Positions 25,474 to 33,188 of a stretch of 64,000 nt of DNA are shown piece after piece. The stretch spans positions 620,001 to 684,000 of the forward strand of contig NZ_RBIQ01000007.1 in the NCBI RefSeq assembly GCF_003634105.1, written 5' to 3'. The notes under the pieces were generated by a model. That model did no database searches, had not been told where the DNA came from, and saw only the letters and a list, made by a program, of their open reading frames with translations. This DNA is from Maribacter vaceletii (lineage in GTDB: Bacteria > Bacteroidota > Bacteroidia > Flavobacteriales > Flavobacteriaceae). Numbering within the stretch: position 1 is the stretch's first letter; every line of letters starts with the position of its first letter. The position numbers and the translations under genes are program-made.

Positions 25474-26637
25474 CTAAAAATTAGCTTCGATTAAAATACC
25501 TGGGATAAAGGCATTATCTATTCTTCCTGAGCCACCTGGATTAATATCATACTGCAATGCTGGTTGTAATGCAAAATAATCTGCTATTTGAAAACGATAC
25601 CCCAATTCTAATACCACTTCGGATGACAATGTATCTCCTTTGAGGCTTGCCCATTCCTCACTAAAACTGCCAATAGTTGCAAAGAACAATACTCTATCCG
25701 CAGCTCTAGATGGTATTAATCCTTTCCAATTTATACCCAAACTACTTTGAAAAGGCACTTTTGCTATTTCGCCATGGGGAGAATAACTTATGGTAAGGAA
25801 AGAGGTTAAACCCTCTATAAGTTCTACATCTACATGCCCATAAAGACGCATAAAATAATCAGATTCATTAACTGGATTAAAATTTTCGAATGCTCCAAAT
25901 ACCTGATTTGCACCTAAATAAACCCTTGCATTACGATTAGCAACTTTTCCAAACCAATCGTATTGAAAAAAAATGGATAGATTATCTGAACTTCTAAAAG
26001 AAAAGTCTAAACCATGTTTTGTATCATCAAATATATCCTTTCCCATTTGATATACCCCTAATTGAAATTGATGGTTGGTATTAGGTTTATATTTTAGTCT
26101 GGTTCCCCATGTGGCAAAAGGAAATGTACTCATTAAACCATCTAACAGAAGGGCTCTTATAACCCCATTTACGGTATTATTAAGTGCATAGTAATATAAT
26201 TTAGAACCGGAAAAATCATCGGCAGCAGTAGTTCGTCCTGCTTTTAAAGAAAAATGCTTACCAAAGTCTTTTTCTATACTTAAATCATATACAAAAGTAT
26301 TCTGTCCGCCAACCATATTCAAAGGCTCAAAAACGGAACCTACATCATTCATAAGGCCTTTACCATGACGGTTTATCATAGATATTTTACCGCGAGTTCC
26401 TTTCCAACCTAATATTTTTTCAAAATCTAAGCTAAGTCCGGTATAAAGCTGCCCGGCATATTTACTGGTTTGGTCTACTCCCCCAGATACATTAGCCGCA
26501 GCAATAGAGACATAGGAAACAAAAGGATCTACGCCTTTATCAAACCAAACTCTATTCTGAATACTGTCCGTTTCTTGTGTTTGGGCAAATAGAGCAAACG
26601 AAGAAAATACGAAGAAGAGTAAAATTAATTTCTTCAT
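25474..26637 (-). CDS. OprB-family carbohydrate-selective porin
   Basis: 387 residues with a signal peptide ending ALFAQ and the OprB pattern of paired beta strands: GLSLDFEKILGW, LKAGRTTAADDFSG near the middle, and a terminal beta strand ending in Phe (ILIEANF), as required for outer-membrane insertion. OprB porins pass glucose and related sugars. It follows the propeller-Dabb gene in the same direction, but a 13-bp hairpin (26717-26754) lies between, so expression may be partly uncoupled. Confidence 0.85.
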   Translation of the reverse strand: MKKLILLFFVFSSFALFAQTQETDSIQNRVWFDKGVDPFVSYVSIAAANVSGGVDQTSKYAGQLYTGLSLDFEKILGWKGTRGKISMINRHGKGLMNDVGSVFEPLNMVGGQNTFVYDLSIEKDFGKHFSLKAGRTTAADDFSGSKLYYYALNNTVNGVIRALLLDGLMSTFPFATWGTRLKYKPNTNHQFQLGVYQMGKDIFDDTKHGLDFSFRSSDNLSIFFQYDWFGKVANRNARVYLGANQVFGAFENFNPVNESDYFMRLYGHVDVELIEGLTSFLTISYSPHGEIAKVPFQSSLGINWKGLIPSRAADRVLFFATIGSFSEEWASLKGDTLSSEVVLELGYRFQIADYFALQPALQYDINPGGSGRIDNAFIPGILIEANF

Positions 26638-26716
26638 TTTATATTAAATTGAGTTGATAGATTTACAAGCCACCTCAAGATGTACTCATAGGTGCCTAAG
26701 AAATTTTGATGAATAG

Positions 26717-26754
26717 AACCCAACAAATAATAGTTACATACTATTTGTTGGGTT
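26717..26754 (-). terminator. Strong hairpin between propeller-Dabb and porin genes
   Basis: Perfect 13-bp stem AACCCAACAAATA (26717-26729) / TATTTGTTGGGTT (26742-26754), 12-nt loop. The T-run on the minus strand is poor, so it may be a partial terminator or an mRNA-stabilising hairpin between co-transcribed genes. Confidence 0.55.
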
Positions 26755-26787
26755 GTAATTTAAATTACGTAAACAGTAATATTTGTT

Positions 26788-28302
26788 TTACTCTTTTGTC
26801 CAGTAATCCATCACAACAGCATCTGCAAAAAACTGTCCGTATTTTTCTAAAAGGTCAAGGTGCGCTTTATGAAATAAGTAAATTTCTCTTGCGTGTTCAT
26901 CATTAAATGTAATTACAAAAGTATGTGTAAGTCCTTTTGTATGCCCTTCTGAGCTATCATTTAATCCCCATTCAAAACCAGCAACAGTTGGTATTTTATT
27001 TTTAAGATCAACAAAAGCATTAACTGCTTCGTTAACTTGTTCTTCTGTAGCATCTTCTTTGTATTTAAGATGTACTATATGTTTTAGTACTTTACCTTCT
27101 CTGTTAATTTTAGGAGACACATCATAAGACACCACCTTTTTAAAATCAAAACTAAATGACCCAGCTATTAGAAAATTCTTTCCATCAATCTTATGAGAAC
27201 GTAAACCATAATAAATAGGAAACCCAACTTCTAGATAATTAATTGGACTTAGAATACCTTCTTCGTTTAATTTAAGTAACTGAACGCTGGCATCATCTCT
27301 TGTCCCAACAGCTAAAACAGCTTGGTTGTTATCTGTTGAAACAACTTCTATTCTTGTTTGTCCTTGTAACTTAGTTTTTTCATCATCTTTTAAAACAAAA
27401 TGAGGAACTAAAGCGCCCTTATTGTTTATCTTAAATACACTTACACCATCTCCATGATATACAAAATCTGGTCTTTTAATAAAGCCATTTCTACTATAAT
27501 ATTTATGATGTCTATGTCCAACGATAACATATTTATTCTTACTTAAGGTAACTCCAGTAACTGGGTATGCTCCTGTTAAATACCTATCTGTTGTATTGTC
27601 ACTTATATTATTTACGTTTTTGAATTTCCCGTTTTCATACACTCTAAAACTACTAACGCCATTATCTTGAAATCCACTAGTATATAAATACGTTTTGCCT
27701 TTTATTTTGTGAACAAACATTCCTATAATGCCATCTGTATGAATTTTTTCATCATCTTTAATTGACATAATATGAGTTAATTTCCCATCATCTTGTATTT
27801 TGAAACAAGTTAAACCGGGATTTTTTTCTAAACCACCTACAAATAAGTAGGACGTATTTTTCATATGTACCACCTGCAATGTAATACCCACAGCTAAATA
27901 CGTGTCTTCTGTATCTTCAACTAAAGCAACACGTTCTAAAGACCCGTTTTCTTTTATTTTAAAGGTCTCTATAACATTTCCATGTTTGTTTGCTACAAAA
28001 AGAAAATCGGTGCCATTAATATTATCTGCAACCATACCTCTAGCTGGTCCTTTTTGTTTGTGTAATTCGTGATTGCTAATTGGAGTAAGAACACCTTCTT
28101 TATCTAAACTATAAACATCTACATTACCTACACCACCAACATATACATAGTGAGAACCTTCTTTTTCATAACTTGTAACAGAAACAGTATTTTTTCCAGA
28201 TATGTTTTTAAAATCTTTTCTGTAAAGCATTACGTCATCAAGGGCTTGTGCCAAACAAAGTTGTGATACTATTAGTGCTATAAATAGAATTATATTTTTC
28301 AT
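26788..28302 (-). CDS. Exported beta-propeller with C-terminal Dabb (stress-responsive A/B barrel) domain
   Basis: 504 residues. Signal peptide (residues 1-~19, SQLCLAQ). Residues ~30-400 are a lactonase-like beta-propeller with repeated blades (VSVFKINNKGALVPHF, CFKIQDDGKLTHI, VDVYSLDKEGVLTPI). Residues ~405-504 are a Dabb domain: HIVHLKYKEDATEEQV, TVAGFEWGLN, GLTHTFVITF and a final VMDYW, an excellent match to stand-alone Dabb proteins. The Dabb domain is usually a small cytosolic dimeric protein; here it is exported and fused to a propeller. Upstream neighbour is the HbpS-like gene (27 bases). Function is unknown; small-molecule binding or sensing is a guess. Confidence 0.85.
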   Translation of the reverse strand: MKNIILFIALIVSQLCLAQALDDVMLYRKDFKNISGKNTVSVTSYEKEGSHYVYVGGVGNVDVYSLDKEGVLTPISNHELHKQKGPARGMVADNINGTDFLFVANKHGNVIETFKIKENGSLERVALVEDTEDTYLAVGITLQVVHMKNTSYLFVGGLEKNPGLTCFKIQDDGKLTHIMSIKDDEKIHTDGIIGMFVHKIKGKTYLYTSGFQDNGVSSFRVYENGKFKNVNNISDNTTDRYLTGAYPVTGVTLSKNKYVIVGHRHHKYYSRNGFIKRPDFVYHGDGVSVFKINNKGALVPHFVLKDDEKTKLQGQTRIEVVSTDNNQAVLAVGTRDDASVQLLKLNEEGILSPINYLEVGFPIYYGLRSHKIDGKNFLIAGSFSFDFKKVVSYDVSPKINREGKVLKHIVHLKYKEDATEEQVNEAVNAFVDLKNKIPTVAGFEWGLNDSSEGHTKGLTHTFVITFNDEHAREIYLFHKAHLDLLEKYGQFFADAVVMDYWTKE

Positions 28303-28328
28303 GATTTTATTTTTTATAATTTAATAGA

Positions 28329-28826
28329 TTACTCTAAAATAGATTTAGCTCCTACTGTAGCAATTGCTCTATCTTGTTCTATAGTACCGCCACTTACTCC
28401 TATAGCACCAATAATTTTACCGTCTTTGTTTTTTATTGGTAATCCTCCAGGAAAGGATACCATTCCATTATTAGTTAATTCTATATTATATATTATACCT
28501 CCTGGCTGGGTTAATTCTCCTAATTTCCCCGTATCCATATTAAAGTAACGTGCTGTTTTAGCCTTTTTAATAGCTACATCTATACTTCCCAAGTAAGACT
28601 CATCCATCCTAATAAATGCCTTTAAATTTGCCCCTGCATCTACAACAGCAATATTTACTAAAACATTAGAATCTTCGGCATTTTTCTTAGCCGCTAAAAG
28701 AGCAGTAAAGGCTTCTTCGTGGGTAATATCATTCGTTATTTGTGCATTAACAGCGGTTCCAATAAATAATAAGGCAAATGTAAAAACACAAATTTTTAGG
28801 CGCTTAACTAAGTTCATAATTATCAT
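28329..28826 (-). CDS. Exported GlcG/HbpS-family protein
   Basis: 165 residues. A signal peptide precedes the conserved family blocks (NIAVVDAGANLKAFIRMDES, IKKAKTARYF, GGLPIKNKDGKIIGAIGVSGG). HbpS is a secreted haem-binding protein that senses redox state in Streptomyces; GlcG relatives bind other small ligands. Start could be Met1 or Met4 (28817). It is the first gene after the FNR-like palindrome (28871-28886) and the candidate promoter near 28842-28850, and precedes the propeller-Dabb gene. Confidence 0.87.
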   Translation of the reverse strand: MIIMNLVKRLKICVFTFALLFIGTAVNAQITNDITHEEAFTALLAAKKNAEDSNVLVNIAVVDAGANLKAFIRMDESYLGSIDVAIKKAKTARYFNMDTGKLGELTQPGGIIYNIELTNNGMVSFPGGLPIKNKDGKIIGAIGVSGGTIEQDRAIATVGAKSILE

Positions 28827-28841
28827 TTTAATTTTATTTCA

Positions 28842-28850
28842 CAAAAATTA
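28842..28850 (-). promoter_or_regulatory. Candidate promoter of the HbpS-propeller-Dabb operon
   Basis: Reads TAATTTTTG on the minus strand, one base longer than TAnnTTTG. The start would fall near 28835, placing the centre of the palindrome at 28871-28886 about 43 bases upstream, the position used by class II activators. Confidence 0.35.
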
Positions 28851-28870
28851 TAAACTATTCTGAAAAAAAA

Positions 28871-28886
28871 GTTGAACAAGTTCAAC
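28871..28886 (-). promoter_or_regulatory. FNR/Crp-type operator (TTGA-N6-TCAA)
   Basis: GTTGAAC-AA-GTTCAAC is a perfect inverted repeat whose core TTGAACAAGTTCAA has the FNR half-site spacing TTGA-N6-TCAA. It lies between the Crp/Fnr regulator and the HbpS gene, both minus-strand. Confidence 0.55.
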
Positions 28887-28908
28887 TCCGTAAAAATTTA
28901 GTAAGAAT

Positions 28909-29481
28909 TTAAGGCTGTTTTTTAATTTTACTTAAAAATTCATGTGTAATACCCAAATAACTTGATGCTTGCCTATCCGTAAGTTTTGAAGCAATTTTAG
29001 GATATTTTTCGACAAAATGATTGTAACGTTCTTTTGCCGTTAAACTATGGTTTCTTATAATTCTTCGTTGCCATGCAACTATGGATTTTTGAAACATAAT
29101 ACGAAACAGTTTTTCTGCAGATGGAATTTTAGCATAAAGTGTTTCTTTATCTTTTTGAGATATTATTAGAACCTCACTATCTTCTAAAGCCTGTATATTT
29201 AGATCAGATGGTTTATGGTTCATAAAACTATCAATATCCATTAACCACCAATCTTTAGCAGCAAAATACAGGGTGTTTTCATTCCCTTTTTTATCTATGG
29301 TAAAGGTTCTAAAGCACCCCTTTACTACAAAACCCTCAAACTTACAGATAGTTCCTTGTGTTAATAAAAACTCTTTTTTCTTAATTGTTTTTAGCTTAAA
29401 AAACTCACAAATACTGTCTGCTTCTGAACTAGACAGATCTATATGTTTCTTTATATTTTCAATTAACAAATTATAAGTCAC
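28909..29481 (-). CDS. Crp/Fnr-family transcriptional regulator
   Basis: 190 residues: an N-terminal cyclic-nucleotide-binding-like beta barrel (EFLLTQGTICKFEGFVVKG) and a shortened C-terminal winged helix ending with GITHEFLSKIKKQP. The recognition helix has Glu181, Ser184 and Lys185, the ExxS(R/K) pattern with which FNR reads TTGA half-sites. No cysteine cluster for an Fe-S centre is evident, so oxygen sensing by FNR's mechanism is unlikely. A TTGA-N6-TCAA palindrome lies 23 bases downstream of its stop, ahead of the HbpS gene. Confidence 0.88.
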   Translation of the reverse strand: MTYNLLIENIKKHIDLSSSEADSICEFFKLKTIKKKEFLLTQGTICKFEGFVVKGCFRTFTIDKKGNENTLYFAAKDWWLMDIDSFMNHKPSDLNIQALEDSEVLIISQKDKETLYAKIPSAEKLFRIMFQKSIVAWQRRIIRNHSLTAKERYNHFVEKYPKIASKLTDRQASSYLGITHEFLSKIKKQP

Positions 29482-29550
29482 TATTAAAAAATTTACATCT
29501 TAAGGAAGATGTATTACTAGTTATTTTATTTTTTAAAGTGACTAATTTAA

Positions 29551-30822
29551 TTAATCTATCTTACTAAAACCACAATATGGGATTAACACTTCTGGAATTT
29601 CTATACCATCTTCTACTTGGTAATTTTCTAAAATACCCGCAAGAACTCTTGGTAATGCTAAAGAACTACCATTTAAAGTATGTGCAAATTGGCTTTTTCC
29701 ATTCTCGTCTTTATAACGCAATTTTAATCTGTTAGATTGGTATGCTTCAAAATTAGAAACAGAACTAATCTCTAACCAACGATCTTGTGCTGTAGAAAAC
29801 ACTTCAAAATCATACGTAAGAACAGATGTAAAACCTAAATCACCACCACACAATCTCAAAACTCTGTATGGTAATTTTAATTCTCTAAGAATATTTTTTA
29901 CATGCTCTACCATACCATCTAAAGCTTCAAATGATTTTGATGGATGTTCTACACGTACTATTTCTACCTTGTCAAACTGATGTAAACGATTTAAACCGCG
30001 AACATGCGCACCATAACTCCCTGCTTCTCTTCTAAAACAAGGTGTATATGCTGTATAACAAATAGGGAATTGCTCTTCTTTTACTATTTCTCCTCTAAAT
30101 AAATTAGTAACAGGAACTTCTGCTGTAGGTATTAAATACAAATCATCTTCACCTACATGATACATTTGACCCTCCTTATCTGGTAATTGACCAGTACCAT
30201 AACCAGATGCTTCGTTTACTAGGTGTGGTACTTGTATTTCTGTGTACCCAGCTTCTGCATTTTTATCTAAAAAATAAGAAATTAATGCACGTTGTAAGCG
30301 AGCACCTTTACCTTTATAAACAGGAAATCCTGCTCCAGTAACTTTTACTCCAAGTTCAAAATCTATAATATCATATTTCTTTGCCAATTCCCAATGCGGC
30401 AAAGCATTAGAAACTAACTCAGGAACATCTCCTTCTGCAAAAATCTCTTCATTATCTTCATCTGTGTTTCCTGCAGGAACACTATCATGAGGTATGTTAG
30501 GTATTTGATACAATAAGGCTTGTAATTCTTCTGCAACACTAGTTAGTGTATCGTTCAAAACCTTGGACTCATCTTTTAAAACTCCAGTTTTTTCTTTTAA
30601 AACCGTCGCTTCTTGCGCTTTTCCTGTTTTAAAAAGCATTCCAATTTCTTTAGACAGGCTATTAGATTCTGCTAAAGTTTTATCTAATTTCGTTTGCGTT
30701 TCACGCCTTTTATCATCTAATGCTATTGCTTTATCTAATAAAGGAGCAGCATCTATATTGCGCTTTTTTAATGCGGTAATAAATTCGTTTTTAGACTCTC
30801 TAATTGCCTGTAATTGTAGCAT
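29551..30822 (-). CDS. serS: Seryl-tRNA synthetase
   Basis: 423 residues, the normal length. An N-terminal coiled-coil arm (to ~105) precedes the class II core with TEVPVTNLF, FRREAGSYG and the motif 3 region NGSSLALPRVLAGILENYQ. It charges tRNA-Ser in the cytosol. Own promoter element at 30841-30848 and no close upstream partner. Confidence 0.97.
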   Translation of the reverse strand: MLQLQAIRESKNEFITALKKRNIDAAPLLDKAIALDDKRRETQTKLDKTLAESNSLSKEIGMLFKTGKAQEATVLKEKTGVLKDESKVLNDTLTSVAEELQALLYQIPNIPHDSVPAGNTDEDNEEIFAEGDVPELVSNALPHWELAKKYDIIDFELGVKVTGAGFPVYKGKGARLQRALISYFLDKNAEAGYTEIQVPHLVNEASGYGTGQLPDKEGQMYHVGEDDLYLIPTAEVPVTNLFRGEIVKEEQFPICYTAYTPCFRREAGSYGAHVRGLNRLHQFDKVEIVRVEHPSKSFEALDGMVEHVKNILRELKLPYRVLRLCGGDLGFTSVLTYDFEVFSTAQDRWLEISSVSNFEAYQSNRLKLRYKDENGKSQFAHTLNGSSLALPRVLAGILENYQVEDGIEIPEVLIPYCGFSKID

Positions 30823-30840
30823 TGGTTATATTTTGAATTG

Positions 30841-30848
30841 CAAATTTA
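30841..30848 (-). promoter_or_regulatory. serS promoter -7 element
   Basis: TAAATTTG on the minus strand, 18 bases before the serS ATG, a perfect TAnnTTTG match. Confidence 0.55.
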
Positions 30849-30882
30849 GGTTTATTTACTTCTAATGCCAACAGAAAAACGT

Positions 30883-32208
30883 TCACTCTTCTTTTAATTT
30901 AGATGAAAGAATCCAATGATGATGGCTAAAGTGGCTCCAAGTCTCATTAGCTAAATCTATTTTAGGGTCTACAAAAGGCTGCATATACCTTCCATTAATG
31001 CTAATTTTAGAATTAATAGCATAGACTGCTATGTCTTCTCCTTTTTCTTTATACTCCATCTTTAAACGCTGTGCAAATTGCCACATAAAATCTGGATAAG
31101 ATGCAACTCTTGCTCTTTGCTTTTGAGTAAGGTACTTATTTTGCTTTACATATATTTCTTTTCCGGTATCCTTATTTTTTACTTTAAAAAGAACACTTCC
31201 TCTACGGCTACGCAACATCATTCGCCAGCTTAATCTATGTCCCTCTTCGGTCCAAAGTACATTGTCTGTAATAAAGTGATGCCTTATAGGTAAGAACAAT
31301 TGAATAATAAAATAAGTAGTAAAAAAAGCTAATAGAATATTTTTATTTTTTGGAATATTAACAACTGTAGGCTTACTTACCTCCTTTGTCTTAAAAAATA
31401 TATTTCTAATAGTTTTTGGTTCAAAAAAGAAGACCGTAAAGGCTAAAGATAAAAATGGAAAAATACCAATTTGAAAAACAACAGCATTAAATAAATGAAA
31501 AAAGATAGATAAGATAAAAGCAAGTTTACGTGTAGGCTTATAAAGCAAGGCCGGAATAACTAGCAAATCGAACAAAATACCAAAGGTTCCCATAATAACA
31601 TGTACCCAATGTTGTTGTAAAAAAACGCCAATTACGTAATAATCTGCCTTTCCTTTCATTAAAAGTTCTACCATACCAAAATCTAGCCAATCGCCATATA
31701 ATTTAGCAATTGAAGCGTAAGTATATACAATAACTAGCTGTAAAACTATTATCCATTTTACATAAGCACACATGGTTTTAGATTGCAGACTTACATTTTT
31801 CTTTGCGTCTAAAGAGCTACCTTTATTTGCTGGCAAAAAACACATTAAAAAAGAAATTAATGCTAGTAAATAATAGTGATTATTATAGGAGGTTTTTTGC
31901 ATTAAATAGACCCCAGACCATAAAATAAAAAAAGCTATAATACTTACACGATATTTATACCCTAAGGCTATACAAACACCTAAAGTTCCCATTATAAAAA
32001 AATAGAAGTACATACCATTTCCAGGCAAAGGTTGCAACCACTCAAAACCAATAAAACTAAAAGTAAAACTAGGTTCTATTAGGGTTCTTTTAATCCACCC
32101 TGTGACCATTGCGCCATAACATTCTAAAGAAACTAAGATTCCAAAAAAGATTCTAAATAATAGTAAGGAGCTATTATCTATTCTCTGAAATAGAAATCGA
32201 TGTAACAT
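30883..32208 (-). CDS. HTTM-domain membrane protein (vitamin-K-dependent gamma-carboxylase-like)
   Basis: 441 residues. Several hydrophobic helices (e.g. YFFIMGTLGVCIALGYKYRV, LLALISFLMCFLPAN) followed by a soluble C-terminal part (HHFITDNVLWTEEGHRLSWR, MMLRSRRGS), the arrangement of HTTM proteins. Eukaryotic members are the glutamate gamma-carboxylases; bacterial relatives have no agreed substrate. The start is separated from the ribF stop by one base, so the two are translationally linked. Confidence 0.85.
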   Translation of the reverse strand: MLHRFLFQRIDNSSLLLFRIFFGILVSLECYGAMVTGWIKRTLIEPSFTFSFIGFEWLQPLPGNGMYFYFFIMGTLGVCIALGYKYRVSIIAFFILWSGVYLMQKTSYNNHYYLLALISFLMCFLPANKGSSLDAKKNVSLQSKTMCAYVKWIIVLQLVIVYTYASIAKLYGDWLDFGMVELLMKGKADYYVIGVFLQQHWVHVIMGTFGILFDLLVIPALLYKPTRKLAFILSIFFHLFNAVVFQIGIFPFLSLAFTVFFFEPKTIRNIFFKTKEVSKPTVVNIPKNKNILLAFFTTYFIIQLFLPIRHHFITDNVLWTEEGHRLSWRMMLRSRRGSVLFKVKNKDTGKEIYVKQNKYLTQKQRARVASYPDFMWQFAQRLKMEYKEKGEDIAVYAINSKISINGRYMQPFVDPKIDLANETWSHFSHHHWILSSKLKEE

Positions 32209-32209
32209 C

Positions 32210-33136
32210 TTAGTTTGCTATTAATTTCAATGAAGTTTCTTTGTCTAATATTAGTTGCGCTTTTAGCGCTTCTATAGATTCAAATTTTTGTTCATCTCTT
32301 ATACGCTCTAAAATATCAACTTGTATTTTTTGCCCATATAAATCCTGATTAAAATCAAAAAAATGAACCTCTATAGTTTGCTTTTTTCCTGCAACAGTGG
32401 GATTAAAACCAATATTCATCATACCGTAAACAGTAGTGTTATTTAATACACTTTGCACAACGTACACTCCATTTTTTGGAATAAGTTTATACTTTTCTTC
32501 TATCTCAATATTTGCAGTGGGGAAACTTAATTTTCTACCTAGCTCTTTTCCTTTAGTTACTACTCCACTAAGCATATAATGGTACCCTAAATATTTATTT
32601 GCTGTATTAATATCTCCCTGATCTAAAGCTTTTCTAATTTTAGTAGAACTAACAGATACTTCGTTTATTTCTTGCGCCGGAATTTCTTCAACGCTAAAAT
32701 TATAGGTTGCTCCAAAAGCAATTAAATCTTTAATATTTGCATTTCTATTACGGCCAAATCTATGGTCGTACCCAATAATTATTTTTTTAGTACTTAAATT
32801 GTTTACCAATAAATCTCTAACAAATTCAGTAGCAGAAAGTCTAGAAAAATCTATTGTAAACGGATGTACTATTAATTGCTCTAAACCTAGTTTCTTTAAA
32901 ATTACACCTCTTTCTTCAATGGTGTTTAAAAGTTTAATCTCTGCATCTTTTTGTAAAACCATTCTTGGATGTGGAAAAAAGGTAAGTACAGTAGGCACTA
33001 AGCCTAGTTCTTTTGAATTGTTTATAAGGCGTTTTATTATTTTTTTATGCCCTATATGAACCCCATCAAAAGTTCCAATAGTAATAGCTATTGGCTTTTT
33101 TTTATCGTATTTAGAAATGCTTTGGACTATATTCAC
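32210..33136 (-). CDS. ribF: Bifunctional riboflavin kinase / FAD synthetase
   Basis: 308 residues. The N-terminal FAD synthetase module has GTFDGVHIGHKK and YDHRFGRNRNA; the C-terminal riboflavin kinase has GRKLSFPTANI and NIGFNPTVAGK. It makes FMN and FAD in the cytosol. The gene is divergent from the metalloprotease gene (33189), sharing a 52-bp intergenic region, and is followed by the HTTM gene one base later. Confidence 0.96.
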   Translation of the reverse strand: MNIVQSISKYDKKKPIAITIGTFDGVHIGHKKIIKRLINNSKELGLVPTVLTFFPHPRMVLQKDAEIKLLNTIEERGVILKKLGLEQLIVHPFTIDFSRLSATEFVRDLLVNNLSTKKIIIGYDHRFGRNRNANIKDLIAFGATYNFSVEEIPAQEINEVSVSSTKIRKALDQGDINTANKYLGYHYMLSGVVTKGKELGRKLSFPTANIEIEEKYKLIPKNGVYVVQSVLNNTTVYGMMNIGFNPTVAGKKQTIEVHFFDFNQDLYGQKIQVDILERIRDEQKFESIEALKAQLILDKETSLKLIAN

Positions 33137-33158
33137 TTTTAATAAATAATAAAAGGCT

Positions 33159-33166
33159 TATCTTTG
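33159..33166 (+). promoter_or_regulatory. Metalloprotease promoter -7 element
   Basis: TATCTTTG, a perfect TAnnTTTG match, 22 bases before the ATG at 33189; leader is short. Confidence 0.5.
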
Positions 33167-33188
33167 ATTTAGAGATAAAAGACCATTA

